Part shown: piece after piece, positions 25,677-34,507 of the stretch | Position numbering within the stretch: position 1 is the first letter of the stretch | Layout: each line of letters starts with the position of its first letter | NCBI RefSeq assembly: GCF_000306765.2 | Contig: NC_017941.2 | Location: 372,001-436,000 of the forward strand | Reading direction: 5' to 3' | DNA: 64,000 bases | Source: Haloferax mediterranei ATCC 33500 | GTDB lineage: Archaea; Halobacteriota; Halobacteria; Halobacteriales; Haloferacaceae | Program-made: the position numbers and the translations under genes | Notes under the pieces: generated by a model | What the model was told of the DNA's origin: nothing | Seen by the model: only the letters and a program-made list of their open reading frames with translations | Databases searched by the model: none

Positions 25677-25883
25677 TTAGATAGACTTCCCGGATAGCCC
25701 AATACCCGTCGTAAACACGCCTGAAGTGAGGAGTAACCCCATTCCGAGGGCGGTGACAACGTCGCCTTCACGAAGCGCGACGCCGGCGACGACGACACTC
25801 AGTGCGACCAAGAAGAGGCCGAGGAGCGTGAGTGGGTTCGTGAACGATTCGAGGGTGGGTTCGGTGGAAGGGAGTGTGACCAT
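25677..25883 (-). CDS. Two-helix membrane protein (DUF7470-like)
   Basis: 68 aa. N-terminal hydrophilic leader, then two membrane segments, LTLLGLFLVALSVVVAGVAL and the stretch about 42-65 containing LGMGLLLTSGVFTTGIGLSG. This resembles a small haloarchaeal family (DUF7470), function unknown. A 32 bp tandem repeat tract begins six bases upstream of its ATG, replacing any ordinary promoter or leader. Confidence 0.7.
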   Translation of the reverse strand: MVTLPSTEPTLESFTNPLTLLGLFLVALSVVVAGVALREGDVVTALGMGLLLTSGVFTTGIGLSGKSI

Positions 25884-25888
25884 GGTTG

Positions 25889-25984
25889 ATGTGTGCCTGT
25901 AGGGTTGGTTGGTAGCGTGTATGTGTGCCTGTAGGGTTGGTTGGTAGCGTGTATGTGTGCCTGTAGGGTTGGTTGATGGAGTGT
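25889..25984. repeat. 32 bp direct tandem repeat, about 2.7 copies
   Basis: The unit starts gtgtgcctgtagggttggtt and is 32 bp long. Copies begin at 25891, 25923 and 25955; the first two are identical and the third matches for 21 bp then diverges. It fills the gap between the cydB stop (26003) and the start of the small membrane-protein gene (25883). No inverted symmetry and no spacers, so not a CRISPR. Confidence 0.95.
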
Positions 25985-26002
25985 GAGCGATTCTATGTGC
26001 GT

Positions 26003-27001
26003 TCAGGAGTACGATTCACCCGTTTCGATGGGACCTCTGAAGGTCGAATACAGGATGCCGAAGTAGGAGAACACGAGCGGCAACAACAGCGCAGCCGCGA
26101 TGCTCATAATGTTCAGCGGGAGTATCGAGATAATCGCGTCCGAGACGGTCAACCCGACTGCAGGGTCGGCCATCGGGAACATGAGCACCGCCACGAGCGC
26201 GACGAACGCGAACACGAGGACGGGAACGGTCCCGAACGCGAGCGTGTACCGCTCTTCTCGGAGCGTAACGAGGTACCCGCCAGCCGAGACGAGCGTGATA
26301 ACGACGAGTGCCAGTGGAATCGGCGCGATGACGCCGAGGTCCGGACGCAAGACGACGAGGTAGCCGAGAGTGACGACAACGAGCGCAAGGTAGGCGGCCA
26401 TCGCTTTCGGGCCGTATTCGACCACGTCGCGCTGGAGTGCGCCGCGCGTCTTCATTCCGAGGAAGCCGACGCCCGCGACGATGGTGAGTGCGACGACCGC
26501 GAGACCGACGACGACGCCCGGCAGCGACACTAACGAGCTGATTCCGAGAAGCCAGTGCGCGGCGAACACACCGATGAAGAACGGCGCGCTCACGCTGCCG
26601 ACGACGAAGGACCGGCCCCACCACGTCTGCCACGCCTCGTCGTGGCGCTGTTCGTACATCTCGGGAGCGAGTCCGCGGAGGATGAGCGCCCCGAGGATGG
26701 CGAACATGAGCAGATAGTGACGACTGAAGAGGTTGGCGTACACGGCCGGAAACGCGGCGAAAAGCGCCCCGCCGAAGACGACGAGCCACACCTCGTTACC
26801 GTCCCAGAACGGTCCGATAGCGGCCAAGAGCGTCTCGCGTTCGTCTTCGTCGTCGCGGGTCGCAAACAGCGCCCCGACGCCGAAGTCGAAGCCGTCGAGG
26901 AACAGAAACATCCCGAGGATGAAAAACACCAGACCGAACCATAGCTCTTCGAGCGGAAGGCCGAAAAGCGGGTCGGTGGCGAACGCGCCGTAGTCAGTCA
27001 T
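26003..27001 (-). CDS. cydB: Cytochrome bd ubiquinol oxidase subunit II
   Basis: 332 aa integral membrane protein with about nine segments. WFGLVFFILGMFLFLDGFDFG is the family N terminus, followed by IGPFWDGNEVWLVVFGGALF (CydB signature) and FAAFPAVYANLF. Binds CydA to form the terminal oxidase that reduces O2 to water without proton pumping. Its ATG overlaps the cydA stop by eight bases. Confidence 0.94.
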   Translation of the reverse strand: MTDYGAFATDPLFGLPLEELWFGLVFFILGMFLFLDGFDFGVGALFATRDDEDERETLLAAIGPFWDGNEVWLVVFGGALFAAFPAVYANLFSRHYLLMFAILGALILRGLAPEMYEQRHDEAWQTWWGRSFVVGSVSAPFFIGVFAAHWLLGISSLVSLPGVVVGLAVVALTIVAGVGFLGMKTRGALQRDVVEYGPKAMAAYLALVVVTLGYLVVLRPDLGVIAPIPLALVVITLVSAGGYLVTLREERYTLAFGTVPVLVFAFVALVAVLMFPMADPAVGLTVSDAIISILPLNIMSIAAALLLPLVFSYFGILYSTFRGPIETGESYS

Positions 27002-28415
27002 CGCCGCTCACCCCCGACGGTGTCGCAGTCTCGGTGGGACTGGTCCCATCGACAGATGGCGGTCCCTCGCGGATGATGCGCCGGATGACGTAGGTGTACA
27101 GTCCGAGCAGGCCGGTGTACACGAAGACGAACCCGACGAGCGTGAGGGTCGCCTCGAAGCCGGTCAGTCCCGGTGAGACGCCGTCTTGGGTCTTCAATAC
27201 ACCTTGAATGACCCACGGCTGGCGGCCGACCTCGGTGACGATCCAGCCGACTTCGACGGCGAAGATACCGAGGAGCGACGAGCCGACGAACGCCTTGTGC
27301 AACAGGTCGTCGTCGTACAACTCGTCGGTCCACCAGCGATACGCCGCCCAGAAGGCGAGCAGGATGAACCAGAAGCCGGCGGCGACCATGAGACGGAACG
27401 ACCAGAAGACGATGGCGACCGGCGGAGCCTCCGTCTCGAATTCGTTCAAGCCGGTAATCTCGGCCTGCGGATTGCCGCCGCTGGCCAACCACGACGCGCC
27501 GCCGGGAATACCGATACCAAGCAGTTCCTTAGCGCGCGGGTCGGTGATGTGTTCGAGGCTGGTCGGGACGGCGAAGAGGTACTCCGGAACGTAGCTGTCT
27601 GTCTCCCAGACGGCCTCCATGGCGGCGAACTTCTGCGGTTGTGTCTCGTAGACGTGGCGACCGTAGGCGTCGCCGTGAATCGCTTGGAACGGCGCGGTCA
27701 CGAGGAGCACGACGAGCGCGATTTTCAGCGTCTTCCGCCAGAATCGCGCGCTCTGTTGGTTGTCCTCTGCGTCGATGCCGCGCTGCCAGATGTGGTACGC
27801 TGCGACGCCGGCCATGAACAGCGCGACCGAGAGGACCGCGGCGTTCTGCATGTGGACGAACATCCACGGGAACCGCGGGTTAGCGTAGGCCGCGATGGGG
27901 TCGACGAGCGAGATGACGAGTTGGTCGCTCTCGCGCACGAGTTCGAATCCGCGGGGAGTCTGCATCCACGAGTTGGCGACGAGAATCCAGACCGCAGAAA
28001 GCCACGTTCCGAGACCGACGGCGACGGCCGAAACCATGTAGAGGGCGTCCGAGACCTTCTCGCGGCCGAAGACGAACACCCCGAGGAACGTCGCTTCCAG
28101 CATGAACGCCATCATCCCTTCGGTAGCCAGCGGGCCGCCGAACAACTCGCCCGCGGCGGTCGAAAACGCGGCGAAGTTCGTCCCGAACTCGAATTCGAGA
28201 ACGATTCCGGTCACCGTCCCGACGACGAAGGAGATGGCGAAAATCTTCGTCCAGAACCGCCTGAGCTGTTCGTACACCGGGTCGTCAGTGCGAATATCCT
28301 TCCACGTGAAGTAGATGAGGAAGGGTGCGAGACCCATGCTCATCACGGGGAAGATGATGTGGACGATAGTGGTGAGCGCGAACTGCAGCCGACTGGCGAT
28401 GACTGGGTCGAGCAT
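26994..28415 (-). CDS. cydA: Cytochrome bd ubiquinol oxidase subunit I
   Basis: 473 aa. N-terminal RLQFALTTIVHIIFPVMSMG includes the haem b595/d His region, VVGTVTGIVLEFEFGTNFA, and the quinol-site loop after about 250; GWIVTEVGRQPWVIQGVL is the CydA signature with the haem-binding region. Membrane bound. Forms an operon with cydB (8 bp overlap). Typically used at low oxygen; the 196 bp gap upstream (28416-28611) presumably holds the promoter. Confidence 0.94.
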   Translation of the reverse strand: MLDPVIASRLQFALTTIVHIIFPVMSMGLAPFLIYFTWKDIRTDDPVYEQLRRFWTKIFAISFVVGTVTGIVLEFEFGTNFAAFSTAAGELFGGPLATEGMMAFMLEATFLGVFVFGREKVSDALYMVSAVAVGLGTWLSAVWILVANSWMQTPRGFELVRESDQLVISLVDPIAAYANPRFPWMFVHMQNAAVLSVALFMAGVAAYHIWQRGIDAEDNQQSARFWRKTLKIALVVLLVTAPFQAIHGDAYGRHVYETQPQKFAAMEAVWETDSYVPEYLFAVPTSLEHITDPRAKELLGIGIPGGASWLASGGNPQAEITGLNEFETEAPPVAIVFWSFRLMVAAGFWFILLAFWAAYRWWTDELYDDDLLHKAFVGSSLLGIFAVEVGWIVTEVGRQPWVIQGVLKTQDGVSPGLTGFEATLTLVGFVFVYTGLLGLYTYVIRRIIREGPPSVDGTSPTETATPSGVSGDD

Positions 28416-28611
28416 AGTTGGGGGTGGGTGGACCGCGGGGCGGACTACCGGCTGGCAATAGGGTGCCCGTAAAAATACCTCTGTATGCAGGGGGTGTTAA
28501 TGCAGTCGTGCTTCCCAGAATCTGAAAATCATCGTAGAAGGCTTGAGGCTGGCGAATTTTACATAATCGAACAGCAAAGAAGGGTGTCAGGACGACGACC
28601 GATTGGCGAAG

Positions 28612-29823
28612 TTAGTCGAGTACTTCGACTTCGTATCCCTCGTCGCGAAGAGCGGAGAGAAGCTCTTCAACGTGCTCGGACCCGCGCATTTCGAGGTCGA
28701 GTTCGACTTCGGTCGCGTTCAGTGCAATCTTTCTGGAGGTGCGGTCGTGGCGGACCGCGTAGATGTTCGCCTTCTTCTCGGCGATGATTTCGATGAGTTG
28801 TTCGAGCGACCCGGGGCGGTCCTTGAGTTCGGTCCGAACCTTGAGATACCGTCCGGTCTCGACGAGACCGCGCATCAGCACGGTCGTCAGCGTGTTCATG
28901 TCGATGTTCCCGCCGGACAGCGTCGGGACGATGACCTCGTCGGCTTCGTAGTCGAATTTCTCGAAGACGAGTGCGGCAAGCGCCACGGCACCTGCGCCCT
29001 CGACGAGCGTCTTCGAGCGTTCGAGGAGGTACGTGAGCGCGACCGCGATTTCCTCGTCGGAGACGGTGACGACCTCGTCGACGTGCTCTTGGATGACCTC
29101 GAACGTCTTGCCCCCGATTTGACGGACTGCGATACCGTCCGCGATGGTGTCGGCTTCGTCGAGCGTCTGAATCGACCCTTTGTCGAGCGAGTCGGCGGCA
29201 CTCGACGCCTCTTCGGCCTGCACGCCGATGACACGCACGTCCGGGTGTTGTTCCTTGATGGCCGTTGCGATACCGGAGATGAGACCGCCGCCGCCGATGG
29301 GGACAACGACCGTGTCGAGGTCGGGACAGTCTTCGAGGATTTCGAGTCCGATGGTCCCCTGTCCGGCCATCACGTACTCGTCGTCGAAGGCGTGGACGTA
29401 CGTTCGTCCTTCTTCCTCCTCGATTTCGTGAGCCTTCGCTTGGGCCTCGTCGTAGTCGGTACCGTGGAGAACGACGTTACCGCCGTACCGCTCCGTGGCT
29501 TTCACCTTCGAGATTGGCGCGTGCTCGGGCATCACGATTTTCGAATCGACGCCCGCGCGCGTCGCCGCGAGTGCGACCCCCTGTGCATGGTTTCCAGCGC
29601 TTGCGGTCACCACACCTGCGTCCTTTTCTTCCTCGGAAAGCGTCGTGATGCGGTTCGTCGCACCGCGAATCTTGAACGACCCCGTCCGCTGTGAGTTTTC
29701 GAGTTTGAGGTGCACTTCGGCACCTGTGATGTCGGAAAATGTGTGGGAGTACTCAAGAGATGTCCACCGAGCAACAGTTTCGACGCGTTCGCGAGCGGCG
29801 TGAATATCGGCGAGAGAGAGCAT
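28612..29823 (-). CDS. ilvA: Threonine ammonia-lyase with ACT domain
   Basis: 403 aa. PLP Lys in GSFKIRGATNRI, ASAGNHAQGVALAAT, phosphate-binding PIGGGGLISGIATAI and the cofactor Ser/Gly in LSGGNIDMNTL. C-terminal ACT domain from about 325 with ELKDRPGSLEQLIEIIAEKK, as in catabolic-type/short archaeal enzymes. Makes 2-oxobutyrate (isoleucine precursor) from threonine via an enamine that RidA can clear. Alternative: serine dehydratase activity. Confidence 0.93.
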   Translation of the reverse strand: MLSLADIHAARERVETVARWTSLEYSHTFSDITGAEVHLKLENSQRTGSFKIRGATNRITTLSEEEKDAGVVTASAGNHAQGVALAATRAGVDSKIVMPEHAPISKVKATERYGGNVVLHGTDYDEAQAKAHEIEEEEGRTYVHAFDDEYVMAGQGTIGLEILEDCPDLDTVVVPIGGGGLISGIATAIKEQHPDVRVIGVQAEEASSAADSLDKGSIQTLDEADTIADGIAVRQIGGKTFEVIQEHVDEVVTVSDEEIAVALTYLLERSKTLVEGAGAVALAALVFEKFDYEADEVIVPTLSGGNIDMNTLTTVLMRGLVETGRYLKVRTELKDRPGSLEQLIEIIAEKKANIYAVRHDRTSRKIALNATEVELDLEMRGSEHVEELLSALRDEGYEVEVLD

Positions 29824-30352
29824 GGTCGGAAATCGATGGGGTTGGTGTTTAATCGTTCGGGATTTGCTTGCTTCGGTCTCGTGATGTCACTCCGCACAGT
29901 CTCCATCGGGGTGGCTCTCGTGACGACGTTGGCGACAGAGCGCAACCGCTGTCGACGTAGGAAAGGGGGAAAGGGGGAATGCACGCGTGTGACGTGCATG
30001 TTGTCTACTGACCTGTGAGTATATAAACGTCCCCCACCCGGAGTGAAAGTAAAATCGCAAGACGGCGGCGACATGAGGAATGCGTCTGACGCTCGTCATT
30101 CGTATGTCGTCCCCATCACGTCGGCGACGCACGATGCGATACCCACCGCGATGTGTGGGTGGTGCTGTCGTAGTCGAGATGCGGACGTCAGAGCCGTACA
30201 ACACCTCCGACACTCGAACTCCGCGTCGGACAAAGCAACCGAGAGAGAACCCATAACCGTCCAAAGACGACGACTCGCGGAGTGTCAGGTACTGGACGCG
30301 CCGCTCTTCAGTAGTACCTGAAAAAGAGTCCGTGCCCCGTTGTCCAGCCTTG
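29824..30352. other. Intergenic gap with no recognised gene
   Basis: 529 bp between ilvA and the citrate synthase gene. It contains a strong TATA-like element (30017-30033, listed separately). Open frames here (for example a 92-codon plus-strand frame with a GTG at 30043) are Cys/Arg/His-rich rather than acidic and look non-coding. I see no tRNA, no C/D box pair that convinces, and no known repeat. Confidence 0.5.
30017..30033 (+). promoter_or_regulatory. TATA-type promoter core without an obvious gene
   Basis: gagtatataaacgtccc contains a consensus-quality archaeal TATA box. The identical 17 bases occur at 52590-52606, upstream of the HTH gene at 52656. Here no convincing ORF follows on the plus strand. 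On the minus strand the same box could serve ilvA, but only with a leader of about 170 nt. Confidence 0.45.
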
Positions 30353-31492
30353 TTACCGCTCGTCGAGCGTCGGGAAGTCGAGGTCTTTGTCCCCGGTGTA
30401 CCGAGCGCGCGGGCGGATGAGCCGGTTGTCGTCGTACTGTTCGAGGATGTGCGCAATCCATCCGCCGCTACGCGAGACGGCGAAGATGGGTGTGTAAAGG
30501 TCGATGGGGATATCCATCTGGTAGTACGTCGATGCGGAGTAGAAGTCCACGTTCGGTGCGAGACCCTTCTCCTCGCTGATGTACTCCTCGATTGCGACCG
30601 ACATCTCGTACCACTTCATGTCGCCTGCGGCCTCGCCGAGTGCCTCGGACTTCTGGCCGAGAATCTTCGCGCGGGGGTCCTTGACGTTGTAGACGCGGTG
30701 GCCGAATCCGGCGACGCGCTCGCCGCGGTCGAGTGCGTCTTCGACCCAGTCGACGGGGTCCATGTCGCTGTCGTCGACATCCTTGAGCATCCGCATGACG
30801 TTCGCGTTCGCGCCGCCGTGAAGCGACCCGGAGAGCGTCCCGATTGCGGACGTGACCGCGCTGTACATGTCCGAGAGGGTGGACGACGTGACCATCGCGG
30901 AGAACGTCGACGCGTTTAGTCCGTGGTCGGCGTGTAGCACGAGCGCCATGTCGAACGTCTCCGCCAGCACCTCGTTCGGCTCTTCGCCGTTGAGCATGTA
31001 GAGGAAATTCGCGGCGTGATTCAGGTCGTCGTTCGGCGCGACGTAGTCGTCACCGCGCCGGAACCGAGCGTAGGCCGCGAGCACCGACGGCATCTTCGCC
31101 GTGATGCGCTTTGCTTTCTCGAGGTTGACCTCGCGGTCGGTCACGTCCTCGAAGTCGGCGTTTTCGTCGTACGCCGACATCGCGGAAACGAGCGTTCGAA
31201 GCGCAGCCATCGGCGATTCGTCCTGTTCGGCGAGTTCGCGTGCCACGTCGAGGATTCCGTCGCCGATGTCGCGGTGGGCTGCCAGTTCGTCGGAGAACTC
31301 GTCGAGTTGCGTACGATTCGGAAGTTCGCCGTGCCACAGGAGGTACAACACTTCCTCGTAGCTCGCATCGCGAGCGAGGTCTTCGATATCGTAGCCCCGA
31401 TAGATAAGTTGTCCCGCGTCGCCGTCGATGAAGCTCAGTTCCGATTCGGTGACCAGCACACCTTCCAGCCCCCGCTTCAGTTCGCCTGACAT
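30353..31492 (-). CDS. citZ: Citrate synthase
   Basis: 379 aa. Condenses acetyl-CoA and oxaloacetate, entry to the TCA cycle. ELSFIDGDAGQLIYRGYDIE at the N terminus, catalytic His in GSLHGGANANVMRML, His in GFGHRVYNVKDPRAK, and Asp/Arg region APNVDFYSASTYYQMDIP, RPRARYTG at the C terminus. Short (type I archaeal/Gram-positive) form. Start ATG 31492 (MSGELKRGLEGV) is preferred to the in-frame ATG seven codons upstream. Confidence 0.95.
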   Translation of the reverse strand: MSGELKRGLEGVLVTESELSFIDGDAGQLIYRGYDIEDLARDASYEEVLYLLWHGELPNRTQLDEFSDELAAHRDIGDGILDVARELAEQDESPMAALRTLVSAMSAYDENADFEDVTDREVNLEKAKRITAKMPSVLAAYARFRRGDDYVAPNDDLNHAANFLYMLNGEEPNEVLAETFDMALVLHADHGLNASTFSAMVTSSTLSDMYSAVTSAIGTLSGSLHGGANANVMRMLKDVDDSDMDPVDWVEDALDRGERVAGFGHRVYNVKDPRAKILGQKSEALGEAAGDMKWYEMSVAIEEYISEEKGLAPNVDFYSASTYYQMDIPIDLYTPIFAVSRSGGWIAHILEQYDDNRLIRPRARYTGDKDLDFPTLDER

Positions 31493-31879
31493 ACCCAAAG
31501 GGTTGCTTACCATATCAAAAAAGCGTTATCGTTTTACCCCATATGTTATCGACCGTCATACACATACCATAGTAGCGCTGTCTGGCGATTTTGAACATCC
31601 ACCGAGCCTAAACCACTGTTCGACAATTGTCGTCATTTCGATCCACTTATACCAGACCGCGGTTGCGACCCGTTCGTGTTCATCCGCATTCGTTCGCAAT
31701 TTGTCCGTGTTCGTCCGCTGTTTGTCCGTGTTCGTCCGCGGTTTGTCCGTGCTCGCCCGTAGTTTTGCGCGTTCAACCCACCCGCGGGGTCATATAGCTG
31801 GGAACCGTAGCACAATTGAGAGACGGTGGCACCGATATTCCTGACAAACCTTTTGCCCTCACGTCGTGAAGGCGGGCGC
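31493..31879. other. Divergent intergenic gap
   Basis: 387 bp between the citrate synthase gene (minus) and the PhoU/TrkA-C gene (plus), so it must hold both promoters. It contains the 21 bp tandem tract at 31679-31762 and an AT-rich stretch near 31500-31570. The 139-codon frame across it (from 31428) is repeat-derived and not protein-like. Confidence 0.5.
31679..31762. repeat. 21 bp imperfect tandem repeat, four copies
   Basis: Unit tttgtccgtgttcgtccgcn. Copies at 31679-31699 (diverged), 31700-31720, 31721-31741 and 31742-31762 (diverged). The middle two differ at one base. It lies in the divergent gap between citrate synthase and the PhoU/TrkA-C gene, away from coding sequence. The unit is a multiple of three, which creates a spurious open frame. 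Confidence 0.9.
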
Positions 31880-33088
31880 ATGAATCCGGAGGACATCGAG
31901 TACGAGCCCGTCAGCGTGAAGGCGGTCCTCGCCGAGATGAAAGACACTGCGGAGTTACTCATCGACCTCTCGTACTCGTCGGTCCTCCACGCGAACGACG
32001 AACTCGCGGCCGAGGTGCTCGACCTCGAAGAGCGGATGGACATCCTGCAACTGCAGGCGCGTATGAGCCTGATGATGGCCGCGCGCAGCCCCGAAGACGC
32101 CGAAGAACTCGCACCCGTCCTCGGGGTCGTCGGCGCGGCGGAGAAGATTTCCGACGCCGCGGGCGACATCGCGAAGGTCGTCATCGAGGATATCGGTCTT
32201 CCCGACGCCATCCGCGCCGCACTTCCGGAGGCCGTCGAGACGACGATTCGCTGCGAACTCACCGACGATTCACCCTACGCGGCACGAACTCTCGGCGATA
32301 TCAACATGGAAACCGAGACGGGCGTCCGCGTCGTTGCCATCCACCGCGCTGGCGAGTGGGTGACGAACCCTGACTTCGAGACGACCCTCCATGCGGGCGA
32401 CGTACTCCTCCTCCGCGGACGCGACGAAGGTCTCCAAACCGTTCACGAGGCCGCGACTGGTATCCAATACAACCCTCCTGACGTGGCAGAGCCGACGATA
32501 GAAGACCTCGAACGCGCCGTCGACACCATCGTCCTGATGAAGGACATGAGCGAACTCGCCGTCGACCTCGCCTATGGCGCGGTCCTGTTCGACAGTGAGG
32601 GCGTCGCCGAGGAGGTAGAAGAACTCGAAGCGGAGGTTGACGCGCTCAAGTCACGGTTCGAAGCGTGGACGCTCCGCGCGGCGAGCCGCGTCGAAGACCC
32701 CGTTTCGCTCCGCGGTCTCGTCCAACTCGCGAGCGCGACGGAGATAATAAGCGACGCCGCTCTCGAAATCGCCGAGGGCGTCCTCCGCGGCATCGACGCA
32801 CACCCCGTCGTCGCCGCCGCCGTCAAGGAATCAGACGAAGTCATCATCCGCCTGCGAGTCGCCCCCCAGAGCACCCTCGCGGAGGCGACGCTCGGCGACC
32901 GTCGCGTCAAGACCGAAACCGGGATGCGAGTCATCGCAGTCCGCCGCGCTGGCGGCCGACGGTGGGTCGTCTCTCCGGGGTCGGAAACACGTCTCCACGG
33001 CGGCGACCTCATCATCGCCAAGGGAACGCGCGCCGGGGCCGAACGGCTGGGCGAACTCCTCGGTGACGAACGTGAGTTCGACGAGTAA
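31880..33088 (+). CDS. PhoU/TrkA-C protein with duplicated halves (potassium channel-associated)
   Basis: 402 aa. Two tandem copies of the same two-domain module: PhoU-like helical region with VKAVLAEMKDTAELLIDLSY then RCK_C/TrkA-C (TLGDINMETETGVRVVAIHR) in residues 1-205; second copy IVLMKDMSELAVDLAYGAVL and TLGDRRVKTETGMRVIAVRR in 210-402. TrkA-C domains bind nucleotides or cyclic di-AMP, suggesting a cytosolic regulatory subunit of a K+ channel/transporter. No transporter gene is adjacent. ATG 31880 chosen. Confidence 0.85.
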   Translation: MNPEDIEYEPVSVKAVLAEMKDTAELLIDLSYSSVLHANDELAAEVLDLEERMDILQLQARMSLMMAARSPEDAEELAPVLGVVGAAEKISDAAGDIAKVVIEDIGLPDAIRAALPEAVETTIRCELTDDSPYAARTLGDINMETETGVRVVAIHRAGEWVTNPDFETTLHAGDVLLLRGRDEGLQTVHEAATGIQYNPPDVAEPTIEDLERAVDTIVLMKDMSELAVDLAYGAVLFDSEGVAEEVEELEAEVDALKSRFEAWTLRAASRVEDPVSLRGLVQLASATEIISDAALEIAEGVLRGIDAHPVVAAAVKESDEVIIRLRVAPQSTLAEATLGDRRVKTETGMRVIAVRRAGGRRWVVSPGSETRLHGGDLIIAKGTRAGAERLGELLGDEREFDE

Positions 33089-33116
33089 CCTACGAGATTG
33101 CGTCTGAACTGCCGAA

Positions 33117-33407
33117 TTAGACCGTCCGACTCAGTCGATACGCCGAGATGAGCGTCAGCACCGTCGCGACGAGGAGCGCGGTCGCAGATGCGAGGACGAA
33201 CGCGAGGATGAGGAACCAGCCTTCCGGACCGAGAACGGGGTACTCGCGGGTTCCGGCAAACGGACCGAACAGTTCGAGGACCCGAAAGAGGTAGGCAGTA
33301 GCGGCCAACGCGAGGCCTGCGAGCGCACCGATAGCGGCGTTTCGCGGCACGTCGAGTGCCTGTACGAGTCCCCCCGCCGGCGGTCGCTCGGGAACGTCGT
33401 CTGTCAC
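33117..33407 (-). CDS. Two-helix membrane protein (DUF7536-like)
   Basis: 96 aa. PERPPAGGLVQALDVPRNAA precedes two membrane segments (about 31-50 and 62-90) with FAGTREYPVLGPEGWFLILA between; C terminus SAYRLSRTV. The motif pattern (PRNAAIGALAGLALAATAYL) fits a small haloarchaeal membrane family. Function unknown. Convergent with the PhoU/TrkA-C gene. Confidence 0.7.
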   Translation of the reverse strand: MTDDVPERPPAGGLVQALDVPRNAAIGALAGLALAATAYLFRVLELFGPFAGTREYPVLGPEGWFLILAFVLASATALLVATVLTLISAYRLSRTV

Positions 33408-33507
33408 AACCGCCAGTTACGACCGCGAGACCAAAGCGGCACCGCTTTTTCCCACCGAGTATTGCCGGACCGAACCCCTAAAGGGAAATGGCTCCGAGTT
33501 TCGCGTT

Positions 33508-34464
33508 ATGATTACCTTGGGAACGGCGAGCGCGGCCCCCGGGGAGATGGACATTGGCCGCCTCGAGGTGGGTGAGTCCCGCGACGGCGGGACTGTCGGC
33601 CTGCCCGTCGCCGTCATCAACGGTGCGTCTCCCGGAAAGACGCTCTATATGCAGGCCGCCTCGGACGGTGACGAACTCAACGGCGTCGGTGTCATCCAGC
33701 GCGTCGTTCCGCAGCTCGACCCCGCCGATATTTCCGGCACGATTCTCATCGTCGGCATCGTCAACTACCACGCCTTCCAGGTGGCACAGCACCGAAACCC
33801 CATCGACGACACGAAGATGAACCGTGCGTACCCGGGCGACGAACGCGGGACATCCTCGGAGCGAATCGCCGCCGCGACGTTCGACGCCGCCCGGCGAGCG
33901 GACCTCATCTTGGACCTCCACCAGGGGTCGACGAGCCAGATGATAAACGAGGTTCGCGTCCGCTGTGGTCGCCACCACCGGATGCACGCGAAGTGCCTCC
34001 GACTCGCCAAGACCTTCGGGTGCGGCTACGTGCTCGACCAGAAGGGACCGGACGGCCAACTCGCCCGCGCCGGCCCGGACGCCGGGATTCCGACCATCGA
34101 CCCCGAACTCGGCGGGTGCGTCGGCTGGGACGAAGAGAGCATCCAGAAGGGCGTCCAAGGCGTTCACAACGTCCTCCGCGGCTACGGCTTCGTCGACGGC
34201 GACGTCGAACTCGAAGCCCAGACCCGCGCCCGGGGCTTCGACCAGTACGGGTCGCCCGTCGGCGGTCTCGTCCGGTTCAAGCGCGACCTCGGCGAGCGAG
34301 TTTCGACCGGGGACGTGGTCTTCGAAGTGACTGACGTGTTCGGCTCGCTCAAAGCCCGCGTCACCGCCGACCACGACGGTATCTTCTGGCGCGCTCGCCG
34401 ACTCCCGCAGGTCGCCTCCGGCGAATACGTCTGTTCTGTCGGTATCGACCTCGATACGTACTGA
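33508..34464 (+). CDS. Succinylglutamate desuccinylase/aspartoacylase family protein
   Basis: 318 aa zinc carboxypeptidase-like (M14 family, AstE/AspA). NGASPGKTLYMQAASDGDEL (core of the metal site region; the usual His is not obvious there), NPIDDTKMNRAYPGDERGTS, LILDLHQGSTSQMI (metal His), and C-terminal CGWDEES region with the Glu. ESRDG-GTVGLPVAVI at the N terminus. Substrate unknown; deacylation of an N-acyl amino acid is the family reaction. It lies 43 bp upstream of the threonine synthase-like gene. Confidence 0.82.
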   Translation: MITLGTASAAPGEMDIGRLEVGESRDGGTVGLPVAVINGASPGKTLYMQAASDGDELNGVGVIQRVVPQLDPADISGTILIVGIVNYHAFQVAQHRNPIDDTKMNRAYPGDERGTSSERIAAATFDAARRADLILDLHQGSTSQMINEVRVRCGRHHRMHAKCLRLAKTFGCGYVLDQKGPDGQLARAGPDAGIPTIDPELGGCVGWDEESIQKGVQGVHNVLRGYGFVDGDVELEAQTRARGFDQYGSPVGGLVRFKRDLGERVSTGDVVFEVTDVFGSLKARVTADHDGIFWRARRLPQVASGEYVCSVGIDLDTY

Positions 34465-34507
34465 AGTCCATCATGACTGCCCCCTCTCAATTCCCATCCC
34501 GAACACT

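Noticed and set aside
25889..25984. CRISPR array
   Set aside because: Direct repeats touch without spacers and have only 2.7 copies; no cas genes nearby.
30043..30321. 92-codon frame with GTG start after the orphan TATA box
   Set aside because: Composition is Arg/His/Cys-rich and not acidic; no motif or neighbour support.
31428..31844. 139-codon plus-strand frame with FVR-LSVFVR repeats
   Set aside because: Arises from the 21 bp tandem DNA repeat in an intergenic region; overlaps the citrate synthase start on the other strand.
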